Under the pieces are notes generated by a model. That model was not told where the DNA came from, made no database searches, and saw only the letters and a list, made by a program, of their open reading frames with translations. DNA of 27,886 nt from Priapulus caudatus (taxonomy: Eukaryota; Priapulida; Priapulimorpha; Priapulimorphida; Priapulidae): positions 1-27,886 of the forward strand of contig NW_014577105.1 in the NCBI RefSeq assembly GCF_000485595.1, written 5' to 3'. Positions within the stretch are counted from its first letter, which is position 1; each line of letters opens with the position of its first letter. Position numbers and translations under genes: made by a program. This document shows, piece by piece, positions 20,357-27,886 of this stretch.

Positions 20357-21565
20357 TCAGTCTTGCTCAGTGATAACAAACACCTTACTGTCAGTGTGCT
20401 TGCGGCGCGAGAATACCTCGCGCGCGCTTTCGCGGAAGCTCTTCGTCATGAACGCGTAAATGAACGGATTCAGCGCGCTGTTGCAGTAGGAGAGCGTGTG
20501 CGCGAGCGCCTTGATAGCGAACGTCGCTTCCGTGTAGCGCCACGTACCGGCGTCGTGACTCAGCTGTACACAGTGCGCAGGTAGCCAACAGACAGCGAAC
20601 ACTGCAACAATGACGAGCAGCGTGCGCGCTGTCATCGTACGTGACGTCAGCATCCTGCCGGCCGACGCCGCGACGACGATGGGGCTGACGGTGCGGCAGA
20701 GGCTGCGCGCCATGAGCACGTACGTCGATGTGATGACGATGAGTGGAGCGACGTAGAACGCGATGAAGAGTACCACTGTGAAGCCGGTACGGTGCGATGG
20801 CAGCTGCCAGTGCTCGACGCAGTACTCCTGCCACTCTCCTGCAGAATGGCCATGAAAAAACATGCAGGCATGAGAATTTTCCGCGGATTCGCGGATTTCC
20901 AAGTTTTGGTTTTCATTTTGGTCATTCTTGAGATCGATGCAAAAAAAAACGAATAAAAATTTGAGGGGGGATAAGGTGTACTTTTCTTATCAAAATGGAC
21001 ACCATTTTTAATTTTAACTTCATAAAAAGTCAGGGAAAGTATGTCAAATTCGTTACATGGGTACGATGTGTTGGAAGAAGTTGCAGTCATCTTATACAGC
21101 GAGTGTGAATGTGTCGCTGGTTTTAATACACGAAACCTGGTGAGATTTAATAGAACATGACTGAAATTTCGATAATTCCAAAACATTCTTAATATTCAAT
21201 ATATTCACATACTTAATTCGAGAATGCACGCATGACGTGGTATGGTAAGAAAGTCTGTACCTCTATCAAAGTAAATTGCAACACGCATTATGAAGAGCAC
21301 AGGGGCCAAGCCAATGAAGCTGGTCATCCAGATGACTGTGAGAATAACTACTGTTCTTTGTACTGTTCTGCAACATTGCATACATAAGATATTGTTTTAG
21401 CACGTTTGTCATACTACAAATTTGTTACAAGACTGATACATAGTGCTACAGTTTCTAGTCCAACTGGATGGTTAAAAACTTAATAGTAATGTATAATAAG
21501 GGTATTACATTACAACTACAAGTACGTATCATGTCGAATTTTATCCGAGAGGGAATTAGTGCCTT

Positions 21566-21608
<43 letters not shown>

Positions 21609-23755
21609 TAGCAGTATGTTAAGTATTAGGCAGTGGGTACGGTAGCCGTATCTTAATGCCTCGAGGCTACGGGTACGGGAGTCCATTCACTTTCATACTT
21701 AACGAGACAAAGATGGCGGCGGTGGCGCCAGATTTCGAAATAACGCCTTGGGAAATAAATTCACGATTTGAGAGTTTAGATGAGCTAGAACCCTAACCCT
21801 AACCCTAACCCTAATCCTAACCCTAACCTTAACGCCAAAAAGGGGCTTCAACGACCGACGGCTACCGTACCCGTAGCCACTGCGTAATTGGCAATACATT
21901 TCTGATTATACGTGGAATAATTGAATGTTGGGATTTTTAATGCGTTTGGGAATGGTCACGATGGGTGGGTGACTAGGTAATCGGCTATGTGTTGTCATTC
22001 ATACCTGAAGATAAGAGACCTTACTGGTTGGACCACAGCGTAATACCGGTCAACGGCCATAGCTATGAGTGTCATCACACTGGCCGACACTGCGACGGTA
22101 GTTAAGTACGTCCATACTTTGCCTGATAAAATGGTAATGAAATAGGGTTATATGCAGGGCCGGACTAAGCGTGTGGGGGGGGGGCCGGGGCACGCAATTG
22201 TGTGGGGGCCCTATAGTCTGTATTTTTTCCGCACTTTCATGCTTGCAAATTTAGAGAGTATTTCATCGCGTTTCAATGAATTTAAAATGTCACTTTCGAC
22301 AGCGAGAATACTGAGGTTTACCAGTCTCTGTTGGCTCATCGTGGTTCTCATGTGATTTTTAATCAACTTGAGTTTTGAAAATGACCTTTCACCGCTACAA
22401 TTCGAGACCATCAATAATCAGCTGAACAGCGAAATTCAGTCAGCGAAAGAGCATGGGAAACGCATCACTTCAACGTTACATGCTAAGAATTTTGTGGATC
22501 ACAATTACGACAGTTTTGTAAATTTTAGGATACTCTAAATGTGGGGGGCCCGGGGCACGTGCCCGTTGCCCTGCCCTTAATCCGCTAGTGGTTATATGTG
22601 TTATAAAGCTATGGGCACCGTAAAGTTGCATCACCATAATTTTAATAAGCTTGCGCGTGACTGAAATAACTGTTTGTGTGTGTTGTAGCAATTTACCAGA
22701 AGCACACCGATCAATTATTTCCTTAGATCCTCAACCGATATTTCTATAATGACGATCACGATGCAAATAAAACCAAGGCACGTACATACAATCTGACCAA
22801 ACGGCCAGTACGGCAGCAGATAGTTTATGGTGATAAACGGGACGCAGAAGACCAGTAGGATGAGGTCAGCAACGGCAAGGTTGACCAGATAGAGACTAGT
22901 GATTGTTCTCATCGATCTACTGCAAAGGACGACGTACAACACCAAGCCATTCGACGCGAGGCCAACTGCAAAGCATCAAACAAATGAAATTATGAAACAA
23001 TAAAGGATACGATAATCAATGCCACCTGGTGAGTGGTGCTGAGAGGGTCTATGTCCCCCAGGGTACTGCCGGAACTTACCCTGGGTACGGTCGGGTATAC
23101 CGGAACGGCGGAACGTACCCTGGTACTATCTAATATGCCGGACCGTACCTCGCCTACTCCACTAACGAGGACAACGAGTCTAGGGAGTCGCCTACGCCTA
23201 CTCACTAACCCTAACCCTAACCCTAACCATATCAAATAGTTACCAGGGTACGTTCCGGTATACCGGACCGTACCCTGGGGGACATAGACCCTATGAGCGT
23301 GAGTGGTATTAGTTCAAGTCGTTACATAGTAAGACACGAACGCACGCGCACGCATCATGAAAAGTAGGAGATGGGTTAAAGACCTACTGAGAACCGTTAC
23401 AGGTTACGCCTTGGTATTTGTTTGGAAATTTTAAGAATATTTTCTAACCACGTATTTTTTTAGGCGTGGGTGTGGGTAATTCATGTACTTGCGATCTTGC
23501 AACTGCGCGGTATCTGGTGAATAATTCGAGAACGGAAATGCGTCACTTACCTAAGAATATAAGCGAGAATACGAGCGGAAGTGTAATAGTTATTATCCGG
23601 TCTTGGCCATCACCGGCGTAGCTGGAGTAGTTGATGTAGTCGTAGTCAACGTCTTGTGGACCGGTGATGCTACAATTAAGGCACACCACCGTGCAGTCTA
23701 GACATATATCTTCGTCATCCATGGCGACAGCCTTTACTGCCATATGAGAATCCAT
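20357..23755 (-). CDS. Rhodopsin-class neuropeptide GPCR (galanin/allatostatin-A/kisspeptin receptor type)
   Basis: This is a seven-transmembrane receptor of the plasma membrane. Coding exons, in order, are 23755-23551, 22965-22786, 22122-22005, 21367-21261 and 20838-20357 (TGA), all GT..AG, giving 363 residues. The N-terminus (1-55) has two N-glycosylation sites (NCS at 27, NYS at 42), four Cys and an acidic Tyr-rich run. TM1 has SNGLVLYVV (Asn74), TM2 LAVADL (Asp102), TM3 begins at Cys129, a codon split by an intron. The DRY box is V-DRYYAV (153-155). Loop 2 Cys210 should pair with Cys129. TM6 has CWLPAH (287-292) and TM7 [11 protein letters not shown]. The tail is short (about 30 residues) with no obvious palmitoyl Cys. 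TM2-3 and TM7 most resemble galanin, allatostatin-A and kisspeptin receptors; the exact ligand cannot be set by eye. The start at 23755 is the first ATG after a candidate acceptor at 23782. Confidence 0.9.
21567..21608. repeat. (TA)n microsatellite
   Basis: About 20 TA dinucleotides lie in the GPCR intron between coding exons 3 and 4. Confidence 0.97.
21631..21886. mobile_element. MITE-like element carrying CCCTAA repeats (1)
   Basis: The left end CAGTGGGTACGGTAGCCGT and right end ACGGCTACCGTACCCGTAGC are inverted, the right having an extra CTACGG block. About 21792-21830 holds roughly six CCCTAA-type repeats (with CCTTAA and TCCTAA variants), the vertebrate-type telomere sequence. It lies in a GPCR intron. 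No clear target duplication and no ORF. Confidence 0.6.
22155..22590. mobile_element. hAT internal-deletion derivative with perfect 8-bp target duplication
   Basis: GTTATATG flanks both sides exactly (22147-22154 and 22591-22598). The ends CAGGGCCGGACTAAG and CTTAATCCGCTAGTG are imperfect inverted repeats. GC-rich subterminal blocks (GGGGCCGGGGCACG and GGGGCCCGGGGCACGTGCCC) lie near each end. The minus strand keeps only the C-terminal end of a hAT transposase. It sits in the GPCR intron between coding exons 2 and 3. Confidence 0.88.
22211..22414 (-). pseudogene. hAT transposase C-terminal dimerisation domain fragment
   Basis: A 67-codon minus-strand frame contains [20 protein letters not shown], then [19 protein letters not shown] and a basic tail. 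This is the C-terminal dimerisation signature of ZMYM1/hAT-type transposases (C-S/A-E/G-R-x-F-S-x-L-K-x-I-K-x-x-x-R-x-x-M-x-x-x-R-L-x-x-L). The catalytic domain and zinc finger are missing, so it cannot be an active enzyme. The frame ends 56 bp from the element's end, as expected for an internally deleted copy. Confidence 0.88.
23044..23292. mobile_element. MITE-like element carrying CCCTAA repeats (2)
   Basis: Perfect 23-bp inverted ends begin AGGGTCTATGTCCCCCAGGG (23044) and close CCCTGGGGGACATAGACCCT (to 23292). Inside are further palindromic words (GGTATACC, GGAACGTACCCTGG). About four CCCTAA units lie at 23205-23228. The flanks CTGAG and ATGAG suggest a short target duplication. It lies in the GPCR intron between coding exons 1 and 2. 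Confidence 0.8.
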
Positions 23756-23858
23756 TAGCGGTCGATTTTCGATTCCTTTACCTATAAATATGGTGAAAGT
23801 AAGTGCTCTCAAGCACGTAAGTAAGTCAGAATGTGGTCTCAGTTAATAACATGGCGTG

Positions 23859-23994
23859 CAATCACGCACACACGCACGTGGGTTCGTGGGCAATCACGCA
23901 CACACGCACGTGGGTTCGTGGGCAATCACGCACACACGCACGTGGGTTCGTGGGCAATCACGCACACACGCACGTGGGTTCGTGGGCAATCACG
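23859..23994 (+). repeat. 32-bp minisatellite, 4.25 exact copies
   Basis: Four identical units (23859-23890, 23891-23922, 23923-23954, 23955-23986), each CAATCACGCACACACGCACG plus TGGGTTCGTGGG, are followed by a partial CAATCACG. Unlike the arrays at the left of the window, the copies are perfect. It lies just upstream of the first GPCR coding exon. Confidence 0.97.
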
Positions 23995-24094
23995 TATACA
24001 ACTATTTGGTATGAGGGCACAGAATTATAGGAATTTGTACGAATTTTAATAATTTTTACGCTATTAAATAATCTATAAAGCGCAACAAGACCAC

Positions 24095-24170
24095 GACGCA
24101 CGCACCGCACGCACACAACGACACACACAACACACACTCACCACACACACAGGCACACACACACACCGCG

Positions 24171-24215
<45 letters not shown>

Positions 24216-24216
24216 C
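24095..24216. repeat. (CA)n microsatellite
   Basis: CA-rich run, purest at about 24172-24211. The Val/Cys-rich minus frame across it is compositional. Confidence 0.95.
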
Positions 24217-24463
24217 CCCCCACACATCCAATGCAGGATTGTTTGGATTTTCAAGTCTTGGAAAGTTTATAGACAATCTTTTGACGATTAGGCATATACA
24301 TAATGTTAATGTAAATTTCCAAAATGCCAAATGGTTATGACCGCCTTATTTAGTTTATATAATAATAGTACATCAATTGTTAAACTGCTAAAGGACAGAA
24401 GCGGCGTGTTATTTGTTATAATATGTGCTAAATGATAATGACATGTGCGCGCGCATGACTTAC

Positions 24464-24490
24464 CTTTGGTATATATCTACCGATTTCTGT
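24464..24490 (-). promoter_or_regulatory. Candidate donor of an upstream 5' UTR exon for the GPCR
   Basis: On the minus strand ACCAAAG then GTAAGT (donor at 24463-24458) is a strong splice donor. It could join the acceptor TTTATAG at 23782, making exon 23551-23781 the first coding exon. The start of this exon is not visible, and its upper bound here is arbitrary. Confidence 0.3.
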
Positions 24491-25951
24491 ATGTAAAACT
24501 CTTATAGAGTGACACTGTCGACCCGAGCACAATGTTGTTCGCAATGTTTTGATACAAGCACTGTGCGCTCTAGTGAAACATTTTCGTTACAGGCTACAGC
24601 ATCCTCACCTTGCTGCCTTCTACGTCTGATAACGCCTGTCAATGTCCGACATCCACCGGCAATCATTCCTCAAGAAGAACAAAATTCTGTATACGTATTC
24701 TATCGCAATATACGAGTTAACACACGTATGTCGGAATTTATATTTGACTTCTAATGTCACGCGAACGTAGAACGAACCAAACAAACATGTCCGACGCCCA
24801 GGCACCCGCTGATGCATACTGGGGAGCCAACGGACCGTGGAAGAAGTCAGGCGCTCACGCGTAGTGGTGTATAATACAACTAAGGCCGTTGGGTCGGCCT
24901 GTATACGGTGAATGCGCGTATAAGAGTGGTGGCGATATCTGGCCGCTACCTCTCCCTCAGCCCGTTGTTAACCAATCACACCCACCCACTCGTATGAGGA
25001 CATTCGAATCCCCTTATTGAGATGATAATTATTCGGCGAGTCAATCATATACGTACATTCATTCGTACGCACATATTAAGTTATCACAAGCGCCGTCGTT
25101 TCTGGCAGTCTCACAATTTTACATACGCAAATACGTCAATCGAAACAACGAAGGAGAAAACTATTAATAACTATTAAAAATATTAACTAAAAATATTAAA
25201 AACTATTAATAAAGGCCCCCATAGCCGTCAGATCGGGTTTGAGAGCGTTAATTACGCGTAGACGATGATAAGCCTGCTTCTGGGAAAAGACGAGTTTTTC
25301 CGATTCCATTTGCGACATACAATCTTAAGCCGGTTAACTAGTGGTTGCCTCTACATTTACCGTGAATATTGAAGGACGTCTATATTAAAAGAATGTTCGT
25401 TTAATCGGCTGATTGCGATATCAGCAACGACAGTAACGCGCCGCATTATGATAACGCTGGAGGTTCGATGAGCGAAATCTGCTATGAATACAAGTTTTAG
25501 TTATGAATTGATTGACAATAAATTGAATAGCTATTAATTCGTAAACAACATATCGATGCGAGAATGAGTTGCCTGTGACCCCATGCTATTATGACGCAGC
25601 GGGTATGACAGCTGGAACCCAACAGAGTAGGATGTGCGTCCGGTCTACACACATTGTGCTGAAGAAGTAACCATACACCGTTTGCAGTAGTGTGAAGGCG
25701 CAGAGCCACCATTTCTACTGCGCTCACGTCCGGACTATATTCCGCATATAAACGCGGCTGGTGACAACATGATACGCTATAACAAGGTGTTACCCGAGAT
25801 CGATGTTACCCACGATTTTGCTTTAGCTGCATGTGATGTTGTTCAACACAGTCGCGTTTAGTCAAAACACTGAGGCGTCTGACTAACTGACCGCTTACTC
25901 GATTTACGCATTCGTTGTTACACCGGCATTATAATACGCATCAGCGTTGAA
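24491..25951. other. Divergent intergenic region between the two GPCR genes
   Basis: I see no credible ORF. AT-rich short repeats (ACTATTAATAACTATTAAAA and variants) lie at about 25160-25212. Promoters for both flanking genes are expected here, but I cannot place a start site with confidence. Confidence 0.45.
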
Positions 25952-27703
25952 ATGTGCGCCGTTCATATTGAATATTTAAGCGCCATCTCGGCGCTGCTAC
26001 TGTTTTGCGCATCACTCACACCTGCGTTGACCCTGAGTGAGTGCAGCAGAACTCCGGTAAAATTTCCGCCGTACAGATTTACGAAACGCGGCGACGTTAT
26101 GTTGGGCGCGGTTATACCCGTGCACGAATATAGCAGCACGGACTACTGCGGCAAGGACATCGACCCACCGTACGTTCCGTATGTCTACAGCCTCGCGTTT
26201 GCCGTCGATCAGATCAACAAGAAAACGGCTTTGCTTCCGAACGTCTCCCTTGGTTACGTGATTGTCGATTCGTGCGGCAAGGATGTTACTGGTTTACTAC
26301 ACGCTCTGGAGTTTCTGCCGAAAAACAAGTCCTGTAGTAATCAGACTGGAATAGGTAGTTGTAATTACTGTGGCTATTATTATTATTGTTATTGTTATTG
26401 TTACTGTTAGTGTTATCGTTAGTATTATTGTTATCGTTATCGTTATCGTTATCGTTATCGTTATTGTTATTGTTATTGTTATTGCTATTGTTTTTATTAT
26501 AAAGATCCGAATTATTTCAACCCAATAGCGGACTGGCACAATACTGATGTCACAGATGCACACATGCACGCACGCGCACACACTGCAGCGACAATGACCA
26601 ACCGTAACATTCAGCGTCAAAGTCGCAGCGACTGACACTGTCATACTGCAGGTGTTACCGACTGGCGTTAGGTCAACTAGTTGATGTCAACTAGTTGAGA
26701 GATTAGAATATGTTCTACTTTCTCAAGTTTTGGTCAGCGAGTTGATCAATTTTTTTGATTTGATTTGATGCAGCCAATAACAATCAGGAGGTATATCCAT
26801 CCACCCAGGGGGAGATAATTTACGCAATAATGTAATTAAATGCGTTGAACATCGTATAGAAAGGTGAATAGAACGTTGAAAGCTGGATCAACTCGTCAAC
26901 TTTTCAACTAAAAGTTGATAGTGTAAAAACCCAGCTTTATTTGGGCAACCATGGACAATAAAAGCCCGAATCTAATAAACCTGAATTTCCCTGAGCACAT
27001 ATATATACTGCCATTACATCGCAGTCGTCAAACAGATTAGCAGCCGAATTTCGCTGGGAAATGTTTTTGCGAAACATTGTCTAGGGCTGTGATTGCCTGC
27101 TTATGAAGTGTCGCACAACAATGTCGATGGAAATCGGAAATGATTTTAAACATGGTTGTCGTTACGGTTGTCGCTGGACGTTATCACGTGGTGCGTGTGC
27201 AACAGCTCATTGGAAACAATAGTTTCTCATTTTCTAAAATGTCATTAGACGTGACGTTTTATCGTTGTATTTGCAGTGTCTCTACCACTGGTGCCTAGTA
27301 TGTACGAGCTGTTAGTATATATAGAGGTCAGTGGACCTAACCTTTATCGTGTTAAATTTAGTATTATCTTATAAGTTATTTATTAATGATCCTGTGAATT
27401 CATATAAATTTATATATGTATATAATATCATATTATCAAATAATACTCTAGACGGCATGCATTAATTGTGAGCTCACAATCATGCTAAATCTGTTTGTCA
27501 AATCCTGGTTTCTCACAGGAGATGCCTACCCGGATGTTATAGGCGTCGTTGGAGGACGCTTCAGTTCAGTGACTCAACAGATGGCGCTACTGCTCGGACC
27601 GTTTCAAATCCCGCAGATCAGTTATTTTTCAACGAGCGACGAGCTAAGTGATAAAAACAAGTTTCCCTACCACTTGCGCACAATTCTACCCAACAGAGTT
27701 CAG
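25952..27703 (+). CDS. Class C GPCR, mGluR-like ligand-binding domain (5' part; gene continues past the window)
   Basis: Two exons are visible: 25952-26354 (134 codons plus one base) and 27519-27703, joined GT..AG in phase 1. They give the first 196 residues. Residues 1-28 form a signal peptide (hydrophobic ISALLLFCASLTPAL). The Venus-flytrap domain then starts: RGDVMLGAVIPVHE, a Cys at 66, FAVDQIN (83-89), LLPNVSLGYVIVDSCGKD (94-111) and, across the splice, YPDVIGVVGGRFSSVT, FQIPQISYFSTS and ELSDK. These are hallmarks of metabotropic glutamate receptors and relatives. By hand alignment, Ser150 and Thr173 match the mGluR1 residues that hold the amino-acid backbone (Ser165, Thr188), but the position of mGluR1 Arg78, which holds the glutamate side chain, is Tyr77. 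The ligand may not be glutamate. The cysteine-rich and 7TM domains lie beyond the window. Confidence 0.9.
26375..26500 (+). repeat. (GTTATT/GTTATC)n microsatellite in class C GPCR intron
   Basis: A hexamer-like array of TTATTG, then TTATCG, then TTATTG, starting about 20 bp after the donor at 26355. The 115-codon minus-strand Thr/Ile-rich frame is a by-product. Confidence 0.95.
26673..26698. repeat. Two 12-bp palindromes in tandem
   Basis: TCAACTAGTTGA occurs at 26673-26684 and 26687-26698, separated by TG. Related words (GCGAGTTGATC at about 26738, GATCAACTCG at about 26886, CAACTTTTCAACTAAAAGTTG at about 26898) suggest a larger inverted structure of about 240 bp, perhaps a MITE. The rest of the intron to 27518 shows nothing recognisable. 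Confidence 0.7.
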
Positions 27704-27886
27704 GTACGGTTTACGTGGTTATGCCATATCATCATGAAGCCTCTAAATAAAATGCACCAAACTATATAAGCTGCAATATTGTGCATGCCATTATCCCACT
27801 CTGAGATATGTTATAGGGCCTACAGCATGGCATTCACGGCCAGTGCAAAATTTACATCGTATTATCGGCAATACTAGTGTTTAGTA
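27704..27886. other. Start of next class C GPCR intron
   Basis: GTACGG donor at 27704 follows the CAG codon of the second exon. The remainder of the window is intron with no further exon seen. Confidence 0.7.

Noticed and set aside
22152-22355. 67-codon plus-strand frame
   Set aside because: Antisense shadow of the hAT transposase fragment.
23831-24049. Plus-strand frame with repeated Gly-Ser-Trp-Ala peptides
   Set aside because: Produced by the 32-bp minisatellite; no start context or domain.
24073-24330. Cys/Val-rich minus frame
   Set aside because: Product of the CA microsatellite.
26297-26644. Thr/Ile-rich 115-codon minus frame
   Set aside because: Product of the GTTATT/GTTATC array.
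1-27886. CRISPR array, phage defence or bacterial operon
   Set aside because: The direct repeats found have no spacer-repeat architecture, and genes are intron-containing animal genes.

Overview
This is a piece of an animal nuclear genome. Genes have several exons with GT..AG introns, ribosomal protein S5 is split into at least five coding exons, two receptors belong to metazoan GPCR classes, and transposon remnants are dense. Interstitial CCCTAA repeats and the hAT, foldback and env-like remnants fit a marine invertebrate outside insects and nematodes (echinoderm, hemichordate, amphioxus or lophotrochozoan are all possible). I cannot name the species. No operon, CRISPR array or bacterial feature is present. 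Many repeat units in the first 9 kb differ by scattered single-base indels, which looks like residual long-read error as well as real divergence. One run of 360 N lies at 12527-12886.

Layout. Positions 1-2505 form one large inverted-repeat (foldback) structure whose arms contain two different satellites. Positions 2506-5190 hold a purine-rich tract and a ~61-bp minisatellite of about 22 units. Positions 5191-9720 are repeat-rich: a ~600-bp direct repeat occurs twice (6943-7573 and 8178-8767), next to a minus-strand ORF with a signal peptide that resembles a retroelement envelope, and then a second purine-rich tract. 

Positions 10216-19515 hold RPS5 (uS7) on the plus strand. A candidate TOP-type 5' UTR exon is followed by coding exons at 11148-11279, 14990-15199, 16149-16277, 16996-17094 and 19373-19441. 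All coding introns are phase 0 and the product is 212 residues. The introns flanking the 16149-16277 exon each carry a copy of a canonical box C/D snoRNA, inside a segmental duplication. Other introns carry hAT-type elements and a 149-bp-arm hairpin that runs into the N gap.

Positions 20305-23781 hold, on the minus strand and convergent with RPS5, a complete five-coding-exon rhodopsin-class neuropeptide receptor of 363 residues (galanin/allatostatin-A/kisspeptin-receptor type). Its introns contain a hAT remnant with a perfect 8-bp target duplication and two MITE-like elements that each carry telomere-type CCCTAA repeats. Positions 25952-27703 hold, divergent from it, the first two coding exons of a class C receptor (mGluR-like Venus-flytrap domain) that continues past the window.

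The three genes show no shared pathway; the window is a gene-dense stretch beside a repeat-rich one. The most notable signals are the duplicated intronic snoRNA with a 15-bp predicted guide duplex to 18S rRNA, the satellite-armed foldback structure, and the telomere-repeat-bearing MITEs.
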